From Paroceanicella profunda (lineage in GTDB: Bacteria; Pseudomonadota; Alphaproteobacteria; Rhodobacterales; Rhodobacteraceae): a stretch of DNA of 64,000 bases. The notes under the pieces were generated by a model. The model did no database searches and was not told the DNA's origin. It worked only from the letters and a program-made list of their open reading frames with translations. The stretch is taken from assembly GCF_005887635.2 (NCBI RefSeq), contig NZ_CP040818.1, positions 3,192,501 to 3,256,500 of the forward strand, in the 5' to 3' direction. The position numbers and the translations under genes were made by a program. This document shows positions 50,453 through 59,603 of this stretch, one piece after another. The stretch's first letter is position 1. Every line of letters begins with the position of its first letter.

Positions 50453-50475
50453 GGCCCCGGCCCTCGGCCGGGGCC
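50453..50475 (+). promoter_or_regulatory. Intercistronic hairpin between ugpB and ugpA
   Basis: A perfect 10-bp stem GGCCCCGGCC / GGCCGGGGCC with a 3-nt loop lies in the 174-bp gap. No T run follows, so it more likely stabilises the ugpB mRNA or reduces read-through than ends transcription fully. Confidence 0.5.
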
Positions 50476-50522
50476 GAACGGGGCAGGGCGGCGGCGCCCG
50501 TTTCCCTTTCCGAAAGAGCCTC

Positions 50523-51404
50523 ATGAAGCGCGTCCAATTCTCGTCCCGCTGGCTGCCCTATCTCTTCCTGGCGCCGCAGATGGCCATCATCTTCGTGTTC
50601 TTCTACTGGCCCTCGGTGCAGGCGGTGCAATCCTCCTTCTACCTGGAGGACCCGTTCGGTTTCGGCTCCACCTTCGTGGGGCTGGAGAATTACGCCGACA
50701 TCCTGTCCTCGCACGAATACCTCGGGATCGCGAAATTCACCCTGGTGTTCACCCTGCTGGTCACCGGGCTTTCGCTCGGTCTCGGCCTCCTGCTGGCGGT
50801 GAAGGCGGATGCGGTGCTGCGCGGCAGCCACAGCTACAAGACGCTGCTGATCTGGGTCTATGCCGTGGCCCCTCCGGTGGCCGGGCTGATCGGGATGATG
50901 TTCTTCGACCAGCACATCGGCCCGCTGGTGCGCGCCGCGGCCTTCTTCGGCTGGGACATGAAGGTGGGGCTGGACTATACCGACACCGCCATCGCGATGA
51001 TCACCGTCTCGGTGTGGAAGCAGATCCCGTACAATTTTATCTTTTTCCTGTCGGGACTGCAGAGCCTGCCGGCCTCGGTGCGTGAAGCGGCGCTGATCGA
51101 CTGCCGCTCCGGCGCGCGCCGCTTCCTGGACGTGACCCTGCCGCTGCTGGCGCCCACGGCCTTCTTCCTGCTGATCATGAACATGACCTACGCGCTGTTC
51201 GAGACCTTCGGCATCATCGACGTCATCGTGAAGGACAAGGCGGCGAACAACCCGATCACCCTTGTCTACAAGGTCTACATGGACGGGTTCCGCGGCAATG
51301 ACCTCGGCGGGTCCTCCGCCCAGTCGGTCATCCTGATGCTCATCGTCTTCGTGCTCACCATCTTCCAGTTCCGCTTCATCGAGCGGCGCGTGCATTACGG
51401 CTGA
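50523..51404 (+). CDS. ugpA: sn-Glycerol-3-phosphate ABC transporter, permease UgpA
   Basis: A 293-residue permease with six spans. The EAA loop is visible as REAALIDCRSGARRFLDVTLP, which contacts the ATPase UgpC. The start MKRVQFSSRWLPYLFLAPQ at 50523 matches the normal UgpA N-terminus (E. coli 295 residues); longer forms are GC-rich spacer. It pairs with UgpE to form the membrane channel. Confidence 0.95.
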   Translation: MKRVQFSSRWLPYLFLAPQMAIIFVFFYWPSVQAVQSSFYLEDPFGFGSTFVGLENYADILSSHEYLGIAKFTLVFTLLVTGLSLGLGLLLAVKADAVLRGSHSYKTLLIWVYAVAPPVAGLIGMMFFDQHIGPLVRAAAFFGWDMKVGLDYTDTAIAMITVSVWKQIPYNFIFFLSGLQSLPASVREAALIDCRSGARRFLDVTLPLLAPTAFFLLIMNMTYALFETFGIIDVIVKDKAANNPITLVYKVYMDGFRGNDLGGSSAQSVILMLIVFVLTIFQFRFIERRVHYG

Positions 51405-51414
51405 GGAGGCCCCC

Positions 51415-52257
51415 ATGAGACGACTTCGCCTCCTCGACCATCTCATCCTGCTCGCCGGCTGCTTCGTGATGCTGGCGCCGGTGGTGCTGGCCTTCACCAC
51501 CTCCACCTATGACGCGGTGACCATTCATACCCAGGGGCTGAAATTCGGCTGGGGCGGGCATTTCACCGACACCTACGCGGAGGTGCTCACCAAGAAGGGC
51601 GGCTTCACCGGAGAGATCACCGGCGCGCGCATGGTGCTGAACTCGATGATCCTCGGCATCGGCTTCGCGGTGGGCAAGATCGCGCTGTCGATGCTGGCCG
51701 CCTATGCCATCGTGTATTTCCGGCTGCGGCTGGGCACGCTGTTCTTCTGGATGATCTTCACCACGCTGCTGCTGCCGCTGGAAGTGCGCATCCTGCCCAG
51801 CTACGCGGTGATGACCCAGCTCGGCCTCACCAACACCTACACCGGGCTGATCGTGCCGCTGCTGGCCTCGGCCACCGGCACGTTCTTCTTCCGGCAGTAC
51901 TTCCGCTCCGTGCCGGACGAACTGCTGGAGGCCGCGCGGCTTGACGGCGCCGGCCCGTGGAAGTTCTTCGTGGACATCCTCGTTCCGCTGTCGCGCCCGA
52001 TGATGGCGGCGATCTTCATCATCATGTTCGTCTACGGCTGGAACCAGTATCTCTGGCCCACGCTCATCACCACCGACGAGAGCCTGTTCACCCTGGTGCG
52101 CGGCATCAAGCAGATCCTGCTCGTCTGGGTCGGCTCGCAGATCCCCGATTACAACCAGGCCTTCGCGCTGGCGATCCTCGCCATGCTGCCGCCTGTGCTC
52201 GTCGTCCTCGTCTTCCAGCGCTGGTTCATCAAGGGCCTCACGGAAAGCGACAAGTAG
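51415..52257 (+). CDS. ugpE: sn-Glycerol-3-phosphate ABC transporter, permease UgpE
   Basis: A 280-residue permease, close to the E. coli UgpE length (281). The EAA loop is LEAARLDGAGPWKFFVDILV, and the signature WNQYLWPTLITTDE is typical. The ATG has GAGGAGG upstream. It starts 10 nt after ugpA and ends 12 nt before ugpC. Confidence 0.95.
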   Translation: MRRLRLLDHLILLAGCFVMLAPVVLAFTTSTYDAVTIHTQGLKFGWGGHFTDTYAEVLTKKGGFTGEITGARMVLNSMILGIGFAVGKIALSMLAAYAIVYFRLRLGTLFFWMIFTTLLLPLEVRILPSYAVMTQLGLTNTYTGLIVPLLASATGTFFFRQYFRSVPDELLEAARLDGAGPWKFFVDILVPLSRPMMAAIFIIMFVYGWNQYLWPTLITTDESLFTLVRGIKQILLVWVGSQIPDYNQAFALAILAMLPPVLVVLVFQRWFIKGLTESDK

Positions 52258-52269
52258 AAAGACCATCCC

Positions 52270-53316
52270 ATGTCCACCATCACCATCACCGACGTCGCCA
52301 AGGTCTATGCGGGAGGGGTCGAGGCCGTCAGCAACATCTCGCTCGACATCGCGGACGGCGAATTCATCGTGCTCGTCGGCCCCTCGGGCTGCGGGAAATC
52401 CACGCTGCTGCGCATGGTCGCCGGGCTGGAGGACATCAGCCGCGGCACCGTGACCATCGGGGGCAGGGTGGTGAACACCCTCGACCCCGCAGACCGCGAC
52501 ATCGCCATGGTGTTCCAGAACTACGCGCTCTACCCGCACATGACGGTGTTCGACAATCTCGCCTACGGGCTGCGCAACCGCCGCACTCCGAAGGCGGAGA
52601 TCCGGGCCCGGGTGGCCGAGGCCGCGCGCATGCTCGAGCTCGAACCCTATCTCGACCGCCGCCCGCGCGCGCTCTCCGGCGGCCAGCGCCAGCGCGTGGC
52701 CATGGGCCGGGCCATCGTGCGCAAGCCGGCGGCCTTCCTGTTCGACGAACCGCTGTCGAACCTCGACGCCCGGCTGCGCGTGTCCATGCGCGGCGAGATC
52801 CGCCAGCTTCAGCGCCGGGTCGGCACCACCTCGCTCTACGTCACGCATGACCAGCTGGAGGCGATGACCCTGGCGGACCGGCTGGTGGTGCTGAACGCCG
52901 GGCGCATCGAGCAGATCGGCAGGCCGCTGGAGGTCTACAACGCCCCGGCCTCCACCTTCGTGGCCGGTTTCATCGGCTCTCCGGCGATGAACCTCGTCTC
53001 CGTCACCGCCGAGACGGGTGCGCTGCACCTGGGCGATGCAAGCATCGCTGCGCACGCGCCGCACCGGGGCCCGCTCACCCTCGGCCTGCGCGCCGAGGAC
53101 CTGCGCATCGTGCCGGCCGGGGAGGCCGGCGCCCTGCGGTTCGAGACCACCTACGTGGAGGAACTGGGCGCGCAGCGGCTGGTGCACGGGCGCTGCGGCG
53201 GGCAGACCCTCGTCGCCGCGCACCCCTCCGAGCGGCAGCTGCCGGCCGAAGCCGGGCTGCTCATCGACCCCGCGCGCCTGCATTTCTACGACGCGGTGAG
53301 TGGGCGGAGGATTTAA
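52270..53316 (+). CDS. ugpC: sn-Glycerol-3-phosphate ABC transporter, ATPase UgpC
   Basis: A 348-residue importer ATPase. Walker A is [14 protein letters not shown], the signature is [13 protein letters not shown], Walker B is [11 protein letters not shown], and the switch His lies in [12 protein letters not shown]-terminal TOBE/MalK-type regulatory domain is present. It powers uptake by UgpABE. It is the last gene of the operon, with an AT-rich interval and the TPP riboswitch after it. Confidence 0.95.
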   Translation: MSTITITDVAKVYAGGVEAVSNISLDIADGEFIVLVGPSGCGKSTLLRMVAGLEDISRGTVTIGGRVVNTLDPADRDIAMVFQNYALYPHMTVFDNLAYGLRNRRTPKAEIRARVAEAARMLELEPYLDRRPRALSGGQRQRVAMGRAIVRKPAAFLFDEPLSNLDARLRVSMRGEIRQLQRRVGTTSLYVTHDQLEAMTLADRLVVLNAGRIEQIGRPLEVYNAPASTFVAGFIGSPAMNLVSVTAETGALHLGDASIAAHAPHRGPLTLGLRAEDLRIVPAGEAGALRFETTYVEELGAQRLVHGRCGGQTLVAAHPSERQLPAEAGLLIDPARLHFYDAVSGRRI

Positions 53317-53346
53317 AACATCCTTTTTAATCAGAAGATTACATCA

Positions 53347-53428
53347 TTTTTCTAGTCTAAAGCGTTAGAAATGAAACATAATATCGATTGTAAGTCCTTG
53401 TGCGCTCCCGCGCGCAAGACTAGAAAAA
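53347..53428. repeat. 12-bp perfect inverted repeat in an AT-rich patch
   Basis: TTTTTCTAGTCT (53347-53358) and AGACTAGAAAAA (53417-53428) are perfect inverted copies 58 bp apart. Inside the right part lies a second hairpin CTTGTGCGC / GCGCGCAAG with a TCCC loop (53397-53418). The patch is far more AT-rich than its surroundings and lies between ugpC and the riboswitch. It may be a terminator-like or MITE-like element; no target duplication was found by eye. Confidence 0.65.
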
Positions 53429-53430
53429 AG

Positions 53431-53526
53431 TCACGCGACAGGGGCGCCCGCAGCATCACGCTGCGGGCTGAGACGCACCCTTGGAACCTGACCCGGGTCA
53501 TGCCGGCGGAGGAAGTCGCTGCGTGA
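53431..53526 (+). promoter_or_regulatory. TPP riboswitch (THI element)
   Basis: The conserved TPP aptamer core is present: ACAGGGGCGCC, then the P3 arm, CTGAGA (53468-53473), ACCCTTGGAACCTGA, CCGGGTCATGCCGGCG and GAGGAAGTC. The outer arms TCACGCGAC and GTCGCTGCGTGA pair as P1. It should repress thiD expression when thiamine pyrophosphate is plentiful. The distance to the thiD start is 215 nt, so a regulated small ORF in between is possible. Confidence 0.93.
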
Positions 53527-53592
53527 GCCGGCCCTCCGGGCGTGCCACGCGGCCCGATCCCTCCGGCGCACCCGACGCAGAGGAGGCAGAGC

Positions 53593-53745
53593 ATGAGCCG
53601 ACAGACCACCGCCACACGGCTGCAACGGCCGGAAGAAGCCGCAAACGTGCAACCGCACCGGCCGGAGGAATTGGCCGTCCAGCAATCCCACCGGCCGGAC
53701 GCATCCGCCATCCGGCGGAGCACGGCCGGGGAGCGCGCGGCATGA
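53593..53745 (+). CDS. Possible 50-residue leader ORF with three 11-residue repeats
   Basis: An ATG with an excellent ribosome-binding site (GAGGAGG, 7 nt upstream) opens a 50-codon frame between the TPP riboswitch and thiD. Its stop overlaps the thiD start (ATGA). Residues 11-43 form three 11-residue repeats beginning QRPEEAANVQP, HRPEELAVQQS and HRPDASAIRRS. It resembles no protein I know. It may be a coupled leader peptide or simply a 33-bp minisatellite that happens to be open. Confidence 0.35.
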   Translation: MSRQTTATRLQRPEEAANVQPHRPEELAVQQSHRPDASAIRRSTAGERAA

Positions 53746-54545
53746 TCCCCAACATTCTCAGTATCGCCGGGTCGGACCCCTCGGGCGGCGCCGGCATCCA
53801 GGCGGATATCAAGGCGATCTCGGCCAACGGCGGCTATGCCATGGCCGCGCTCACCGCGCTCACGGTGCAGAACACGCGCGGGGTGAGCGGGGTCTCGCTG
53901 GTGGAGCCGGGCTTCGTGGCCGCGCAGATCGACGCCATTTTCGCGGACATCTGTGTGGACGCGGTGAAGATCGGCATGATCGGCTCGGCCGACATCGCCG
54001 CCGCCGTGGCCAGGAGCCTGCGGGGACGGGCGGTTCAGGTGGTGCTCGACCCGGTGATGATCGCGAAGAGCGGCGACCCTCTGCTGCAGGCGGATGCGGT
54101 GGAGACGCTGCGCCGCGAGCTGCTGCCGCTGGCCACGATGCTCACGCCGAACCTGCCGGAAGCGGCGGCGCTGCTGGGCCGGGACACGCCGATCCTGCGC
54201 GGCGACATGCCGGAGGTCGCCGCCGCGCTGCGCGGGCTCGGGCCACGTGCGGTGCTGGTGAAGGGCGGTCATCTCGACGCGGAGGAGACCAGTCCGGACC
54301 TGCTGGACACGGGCGACGGCCACACCTGGCTCGACGGGCCGCGCCATGCGACGCGCAACACCCATGGCACCGGCTGCACCTTGTCCTCCGCGCTGGCGAC
54401 GCAGATGGCGCTGCAGGCGGATGTGCAGGCGGCGGCCCGAACCGCGAAGGCCTATGTGGCCGCGGCCATCGCCGGCGCCGACCGGCTCAGCGTCGGAGGA
54501 GGCCACGGACCCACGCATCATTTCCACGCGTTTCAGGCCGGCTGA
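53742..54545 (+). CDS. thiD: Hydroxymethylpyrimidine/phosphomethylpyrimidine kinase ThiD
   Basis: A 267-residue ribokinase-fold enzyme making HMP-PP for thiamine synthesis. Hallmarks are [35 protein letters not shown] and the anion hole/catalytic loop [13 protein letters not shown]. The ATG at 53742 ([12 protein letters not shown]) has GGAG upstream; the longer frame into the riboswitch is rejected. It is controlled by the upstream TPP riboswitch and is the only thiamine gene in the window. Confidence 0.95.
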   Translation: MIPNILSIAGSDPSGGAGIQADIKAISANGGYAMAALTALTVQNTRGVSGVSLVEPGFVAAQIDAIFADICVDAVKIGMIGSADIAAAVARSLRGRAVQVVLDPVMIAKSGDPLLQADAVETLRRELLPLATMLTPNLPEAAALLGRDTPILRGDMPEVAAALRGLGPRAVLVKGGHLDAEETSPDLLDTGDGHTWLDGPRHATRNTHGTGCTLSSALATQMALQADVQAAARTAKAYVAAAIAGADRLSVGGGHGPTHHFHAFQAG

Positions 54546-54552
54546 AACGCAA

Positions 54553-54584
54553 GCGGGCGCCGGGATATCCCACCCGGCGCCCGC
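54553..54584 (+). terminator. Hairpin after thiD
   Basis: A perfect 12-bp stem GCGGGCGCCGGG / CCCGGCGCCCGC with an 8-nt loop, 8 nt after the thiD stop. A second small inverted repeat (TATCCGA / TCGGATA) follows. There is no long T run. Confidence 0.65.
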
Positions 54585-54647
54585 ATATCCGAATGTCGGA
54601 TAATCGATATTATGTTAATATTCTGGTAACCGTAACGCGCCCGCCCG

Positions 54648-54669
54648 GCGCCAGGATCACTCCTGGCGC
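54648..54669 (-). terminator. Hairpin spanning the hflX stop codon
   Basis: A perfect 9-bp stem GCGCCAGGA / TCCTGGCGC whose 4-nt loop contains the first bases of the hflX stop. It lacks a T run and may act with Rho or protect the mRNA end. Confidence 0.4.
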
Positions 54670-55934
54670 AAAGAGCCCTGAAATTCCTTCAGGAATTGCT
54701 GACGGTGCTTCTCGGACCAGGTGACGTCGATCTGCATGCCGCTCTCGTTCGGCTCCTGGTTCTCCACCAGCTTGCGGCGGTGCAGCCAGGCCAGCGCCGC
54801 GCCCTGGCCGAAGCCCATCTGCAGGCGCTCGCTGGTCATCGGTTCGGCAAGCCGCTCGGAAATCTCGGTGAGCAGTTCCTCGATCCCGTCGCCGCGCGCC
54901 GCGGAGCCGGCCACCACCAGCGGGTCGCGCAGCGCGGTCTGCTGCACGGCGGCCTGTTCGGCCTCGGGCAAGCGGTCGAGCTTGTTGCGGAACTCCAGCA
55001 TGCCGGCGATGGCTTCCTCGTCCAGATGCAGGTCGCGCAGCACCGAGCGCACGCTCAGCGCCTGCTCCTGGGTCTGCGGATGCGAGATGTCGCGCACATG
55101 GACGATGAGATCGGCGGCCAGCACCTCCTCCAGCGTGGCGCGGAACGCCGCGACAAGCTGGGTCGGCAGGTCGGAGATGAAGCCCACCGTGTCCGACAGG
55201 ATCACCTTTTCGCCGGTCGGCAGCGAGACGGCGCGCATCGTCGGGTCCAGCGTGGCGAAGAGCATGTCCTTGGCCATCACGTCCGCGCCGGTGATCCGGT
55301 TGAACAGCGTCGACTTCCCGGCGTTCGTGTAGCCCACGAAGGCGACGATCGGATACGGGATCTTCTTGCGCGACTTGCGGTGCAGTTCCCGCGTGCGCAC
55401 CACCTTGGTGAGCTGGCGCTTCAGCCGGGTGATGTTTTCGTCGATGGCGCGGCGGTCCGCCTCGATCTGGGTTTCGCCCGGGCCGCCCATGAAGCCCACG
55501 CCGCCGCGCTGGCGTTCAAGGTGGGTCCAGGAGCGGACAAGCCGGCTCTTCTGGTAGGTCAGATGCGCCAGATCGACCTGGAGCACACCCTCGCGGGTCT
55601 GCGCCCGGGCGCCGAAGATCTCCAGGATCAGGCCGGTGCGGTCCAGCACCTTGAGCTTCCATTCCCGCTCCAGGTTGCGCTGCTGGATCGGCGAGACCAG
55701 GCCATCGATGATGACGATGTCGATCTCGGCCTCGATGAATTTCGCTTTCAGCTCTTCGAGCTTTCCCTCTCCGAAAAGCGTGCCGGCGCGCGGCTGTCTG
55801 AGGAGCACGACTTCAGCGCCGGCGAGCTCGAGCTCATCCAGCGCCTCTGTCAGGTTGCAGGCTTCTTCCAGCGCGAGCTCCGGATCACGCGCGTCGGCGT
55901 TCCGGAGATCGGGGTGGAGCACGTAGGCTCGCAT
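54657..55934 (-). CDS. hflX: GTPase HflX
   Basis: A 425-residue ribosome-associated GTPase that splits stalled ribosomes after stress. The N-terminal HflX domain is followed by a glycine-rich linker (RGGVGFMGGPGETQIEADRR). The G motifs are FVGYTNAGKSTLFN, DTVGFISDLP and a FRNKLD-type G4. An in-frame TAA directly precedes the ATG at 55934, fixing the start. It lies 46 bp after hfq, as in the common hfq-hflX pair. Confidence 0.96.
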   Translation of the reverse strand: MRAYVLHPDLRNADARDPELALEEACNLTEALDELELAGAEVVLLRQPRAGTLFGEGKLEELKAKFIEAEIDIVIIDGLVSPIQQRNLEREWKLKVLDRTGLILEIFGARAQTREGVLQVDLAHLTYQKSRLVRSWTHLERQRGGVGFMGGPGETQIEADRRAIDENITRLKRQLTKVVRTRELHRKSRKKIPYPIVAFVGYTNAGKSTLFNRITGADVMAKDMLFATLDPTMRAVSLPTGEKVILSDTVGFISDLPTQLVAAFRATLEEVLAADLIVHVRDISHPQTQEQALSVRSVLRDLHLDEEAIAGMLEFRNKLDRLPEAEQAAVQQTALRDPLVVAGSAARGDGIEELLTEISERLAEPMTSERLQMGFGQGAALAWLHRRKLVENQEPNESGMQIDVTWSEKHRQQFLKEFQGSLRQE

Positions 55935-55980
55935 TTAGGCTATCTTGCCTCGTATCAATCTGCCGCCGGGGCGGCACGGG

Positions 55981-56220
55981 TCATGCAGATTCGTCTGCCT
56001 CGTAGAGCTGGATCGGCTGAGACGGCATCACGGTCGAAATCGCGTGCTTGTACACCAGCTGGGACTGGCCGTCCCTGCGCAGCAACACGCAGAAGTTGTC
56101 AAACCAGGTTACCACACCCTGAAGCTTGACGCCATTTACGAGAAAAATCGTAACCGGGACCTTGTTCTTGCGGATATTGTTCAGGAACGCATCCTGAAGG
56201 TTCTGTTTGTCGGCAGCCAT
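55981..56220 (-). CDS. hfq: RNA chaperone Hfq
   Basis: A 79-residue Sm-like protein. Sm1 appears as [19 protein letters not shown] and Sm2 as the YKHAIST segment, with QNLQDAFLN at the start for the proximal uridine/Q8 site. It pairs small RNAs with mRNAs and affects mRNA decay. The ATG has GAAGG upstream. It sits between trkH and hflX on the same strand. Confidence 0.97.
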   Translation of the reverse strand: MAADKQNLQDAFLNNIRKNKVPVTIFLVNGVKLQGVVTWFDNFCVLLRRDGQSQLVYKHAISTVMPSQPIQLYEADESA

Positions 56221-56244
56221 TTTTTTCAGCCTTCAGTTGTGTGA

Positions 56245-56265
56245 GGTTCCCCTTCAAGGGGGACC
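56245..56265 (-). terminator. Hairpin in the trkH-hfq interval
   Basis: GGTTCCCC and GGGGGACC form a short imperfect hairpin 25 nt upstream of the hfq start. It may end trkH transcription weakly or lie in the hfq leader; no T run is present. Confidence 0.3.
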
Positions 56266-56349
56266 CATTTTTGTTGTTGCACCGCAATAATGGTGGATAT
56301 CGGTCAGGATTTCCATACCCAGTCCGAAATTTTGCCGCAATTCCCCCGC

Positions 56350-57858
56350 TCAGCGCCGCCACCACGACGGATTGAACAGGGCAATCACCGCAAGAGTCTC
56401 AAGCCGGCCCAGCACCATGCCCACGCAGAGGATGCCGCGGGCGACGGCCGAGATCTCGGAATACCCCGGGCCGCCCGTATCCGCCATCTGCGGCACCTGG
56501 CCCGTGGTCGTCAAGGCCGCAATGCTGAAGGCGAGGGCATCCTGAAACCCCACGCCGGTGAGCGTGAGCGCCAGCATGACCAGCGAAAGCGTTCCCACGA
56601 ACAGCATCAGGAACACCCAGGAGATGTAGGCCCCGCCCTGGCGCAGGCGGCGTTCCGCCTCCCCTGCCCCGCCGATGCTGCTGGGATAGGTGAGCCGGCC
56701 CAGCTCCCGCACGCCCTGGCGGAAGAGCGCGTAGCAGCGCAGCAGCTTCACGCCCCCGGCGGCCGAGGCCACGCCGCCGCCCATCATCGCCAGCCCCAGC
56801 AGGATCATCCCCGAACTGGGCAGCCCGCTCCAGGCCCGGGCCAGGTCCCAGTCCACGCTGGTGAAACCGGTGGTGGTGAGGAAGGAGAGCCCGGTGAAGA
56901 TCGCCCCCCAGAGCGCACGCAGCCCGCCCAGCAGGTCGGGTTCCGTCGATACGGTGAGCGCCCCCAGCCAGTGGCGCAGGAACAGGATCGCGGCCACACT
57001 CATCACCATCACCAGCATGAGCCGCAGTTCCGGGTCGCGGCGCGCCCAGGCCAGATCGGCGCGGGTGAAGCGGATGCGCAGCCCGCGCTGGGTGGCCGCG
57101 ATCACCAGGAACGGAAGGGCGATCATTTCTCCCAGCCGGCCCGCACCGCTGCCGAACCCTTCGGAATCGATGGATATTCCGCTGGTGGACATCACGGACA
57201 TCGCATGGATCATCGACAGGAGCGGCGCCTCCCCCGCGACCGCGAGCAGAAAGGCCAGGACGATGGTGAGGATGAGATAGCTCGGCCCCAGCAGCCGGAC
57301 CATGCGCAGCAGCCGCATGGAGGCGGCGACCGAGCCGGCCTGCGCCAGCCCCTCTTCCGGCCGGCTGCCACGCAGGGTGGCGCGCACCTCGAAGCCGCCG
57401 AGATTGAGCGGCGCCATGATCGCCGCGGCCGAGAGCACGATGAGGAACCCGCCGCACCAGGCCACCGTGGCCCGCCACAGGTGCATGGTCTGCGAGACCG
57501 AGGCCCCGTCCATGAGCGTGGCGCCGGTGGTCGTGAGGCAGGAGAGCATCTCGAAATAGGCGCGCTCCAGGTCCATTTCCGGGCGCAGCAGCACCACCGG
57601 CGCCGCCGCCACCAGCGGCAGCAGCGCGTAGCTCGCCACCAGGGTGAGCAGCTGTGCGCGTGCGGTGATGCGCGGCGTCCGGTTCGCCAGTGCCAGCGCC
57701 AGCATTCCGGCCATCACCAGGCTCACCAGCCCGCAATAGGCGAAGGTGCGCGCGGCACGCTCGTTGCCCGCGTAGAGCCCGTGCGCGGCGGGCAGTGCCA
57801 TCGCCAGTCCCGCTCCGGCCAGACAGAAGGCAAAAAGCGGGATCCGCTGCAACCACAT
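56350..57858 (-). CDS. trkH: Trk-type potassium uptake membrane subunit TrkH
   Basis: A 502-residue K+ channel-like transporter with four M1-P-M2 repeats. The selectivity filter segments are LSCLTTTGATLMDG, VMSTSGISIDS, FLTTTGFTSVDW and ALTTTGQVPQ. It imports K+ together with the regulatory subunit TrkA, encoded 3 nt upstream on the same strand. The trkA-trkH-hfq order is typical for the group. Confidence 0.93.
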   Translation of the reverse strand: MWLQRIPLFAFCLAGAGLAMALPAAHGLYAGNERAARTFAYCGLVSLVMAGMLALALANRTPRITARAQLLTLVASYALLPLVAAAPVVLLRPEMDLERAYFEMLSCLTTTGATLMDGASVSQTMHLWRATVAWCGGFLIVLSAAAIMAPLNLGGFEVRATLRGSRPEEGLAQAGSVAASMRLLRMVRLLGPSYLILTIVLAFLLAVAGEAPLLSMIHAMSVMSTSGISIDSEGFGSGAGRLGEMIALPFLVIAATQRGLRIRFTRADLAWARRDPELRLMLVMVMSVAAILFLRHWLGALTVSTEPDLLGGLRALWGAIFTGLSFLTTTGFTSVDWDLARAWSGLPSSGMILLGLAMMGGGVASAAGGVKLLRCYALFRQGVRELGRLTYPSSIGGAGEAERRLRQGGAYISWVFLMLFVGTLSLVMLALTLTGVGFQDALAFSIAALTTTGQVPQMADTGGPGYSEISAVARGILCVGMVLGRLETLAVIALFNPSWWRR

Positions 57859-57861
57859 GGA

Positions 57862-59238
57862 TCAGAAGTAATCCACCGCGACGCGGAACATCTGCTCCAC
57901 GCGGCGCACGTCGGCGGCCATGGCGAAGACGACCAGGATGTCGCCCTCCTGCAGAACGGTGTCGCCGCGCGGGATGACCACGGTATCGCCCTTCAGCACC
58001 GCGCCGAGGATGGAGCGTTCCGGGAAATCGCAGTCGCGCACCCGCTTGCCGGCGATGGAGGAGGTGCCCAGCACATGCGCTTCCATCACCTCGGCCTCCG
58101 CATCGCCGATGGAGTAGACGGCGCGCACCCGGCCGTGCCGCACATGGCGCAGGATGGAGGAGACGGTGGTGGCACGCGGGTTGATGTAGGCGTCGATCCC
58201 GAGCGGCTCCATGAGCTGCATCAGGCTCGCGTCGTTCACCAGCGCGATCACCATCGGGCAGCCGGCGGCCTTCGCGCGGGTGCAGGTGAGCAGGTTGGTC
58301 TTGTCATCGTCGGTGAGCGCGATGAGCGCGTCGCAGGAGGAGAGGTTGGCCTCCTCCAGCAGGTCCATGTCCAGCCCGTCGCCATGCAGCACGATGGTGC
58401 GGTCGAGCGCGTCGGCGGCCTTCTCGGCCCGGGCCCGGTCCCGCTCGATGATCTTGGCGCGCACCCGCTTGTCGCCCTTGTCGATATGGTTGGCCACCGT
58501 GAGGCCCACGTTCCCGGCGCCGATCAGGATGATGCGCTCCGCCCGGCGGCTGGACTTCCCGAAGATCTCCAGCGCCCGGGCCTGGTCCTCCACCGCCACC
58601 GTGAGGTAGACTTGGTCACCGTCGTAGAGCTGGTCATCGGCATAGGCCGCGTGCAGCTTGCCGCCGCGGCGGATGGCCACCACGATGGCGCGCAGGGTGC
58701 TGAACAGTTCCGTGAGCTGACGCAGCGGCGTCTTGAGCACCGGGCAGTTCTCGTCCAGCGTGATGCCCATCAGCATCAGCTTGCCGTCAAGGAAACTGCC
58801 GGTCTCGAAGGCCGCCTGGGCGTTGAGCCGGCGCAGCGCGCTGTCGGCCACCTCGCGCTCGGGCGAGATGATCACGTCGATCGGCATGTGGTCGCGGCGG
58901 AACAGGTCCGACCATTCCGGCGAGAGATAGCTCTGCGCCCTCAGCCGGGCGATCTTGCGCGGCACCGAGAACACCGAATGCGCCACTTGGCAGGCCACCA
59001 TGTTCACCTCGTCGGCGAAGGTGGCGGCGATGATCATGTCGGCGTCGCGCGCGCCGGCCTGCTCCAGCACGTCCGGGTGCGAGGCAAAGCCGGTGATGCC
59101 GCCCACGTCCAGCGTGTCGGTGGCGCGGCGCACCAGGGCCGCGTTGCTGTCGACCACCGTGACATCGTTGTTCTCGGTGGCGAGATGCCGTGCGATCTGC
59201 CAGCCCACCTGGCCGGCTCCGCAGACGATAACCTTCAT
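57862..59238 (-). CDS. trkA: Trk potassium transport regulatory subunit TrkA
   Basis: A 458-residue peripheral subunit with two tandem RCK units, each with an N-terminal nucleotide-binding Rossmann part and a TrkA-C part. The first begins MKVIVCGAGQVGWQIA and the second begins IILIGAGNVGLTVA at about residue 235. It binds NAD(H) or ATP and gates TrkH. It is followed by trkH after 3 nt. Confidence 0.96.
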   Translation of the reverse strand: MKVIVCGAGQVGWQIARHLATENNDVTVVDSNAALVRRATDTLDVGGITGFASHPDVLEQAGARDADMIIAATFADEVNMVACQVAHSVFSVPRKIARLRAQSYLSPEWSDLFRRDHMPIDVIISPEREVADSALRRLNAQAAFETGSFLDGKLMLMGITLDENCPVLKTPLRQLTELFSTLRAIVVAIRRGGKLHAAYADDQLYDGDQVYLTVAVEDQARALEIFGKSSRRAERIILIGAGNVGLTVANHIDKGDKRVRAKIIERDRARAEKAADALDRTIVLHGDGLDMDLLEEANLSSCDALIALTDDDKTNLLTCTRAKAAGCPMVIALVNDASLMQLMEPLGIDAYINPRATTVSSILRHVRHGRVRAVYSIGDAEAEVMEAHVLGTSSIAGKRVRDCDFPERSILGAVLKGDTVVIPRGDTVLQEGDILVVFAMAADVRRVEQMFRVAVDYF

Positions 59239-59603
59239 ATGCGCTCCGTTCGCTCGGCCGCCGCCCCCCGTGGGGCACTTGCGGATGACACCGCTGCGGT
59301 GCCCCTCCCGCGGGCCCGGTTGCCGGGCGCCGCCACGCCGGCCCGCGGACGGGCCGTTTCTCCAGTCATCCGGCCCGCTTGGGGCCCATGCTTCACACCG
59401 TCATGCCGGCGCGCCCCGCGCGCGTCGCCCGCCAGAACCCGTCTGCGCCCCCCGCGCCGTATCACGCCGGCTCCCCGGTCCACCCGGCCACCAAGCAGCC
59501 CCGGCAACCCGTTGCACCAGCGCCGTTTCCTCCGGCCGCCCGGCCGGCTGACTATGGACATGCCTGCCCACAGGTCAACCGGCATTGCAGCGCAGGGGGC
59601 GGC
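59239..59603. other. 365-bp spacer between trkA and ntrX
   Basis: No gene is supported. The sequence is GC-rich without an obvious repeat period or terminator with a T run. Any promoter for trkAH would lie here, but I see no convincing boxes. Confidence 0.6.

Noticed and set aside
54615..54630. CtrA-like site TTAA-N7-GTAAC between thiD and hflX
   Set aside because: One half deviates from TTAA and the site lies in a convergent terminator interval where regulation of either gene is unlikely.
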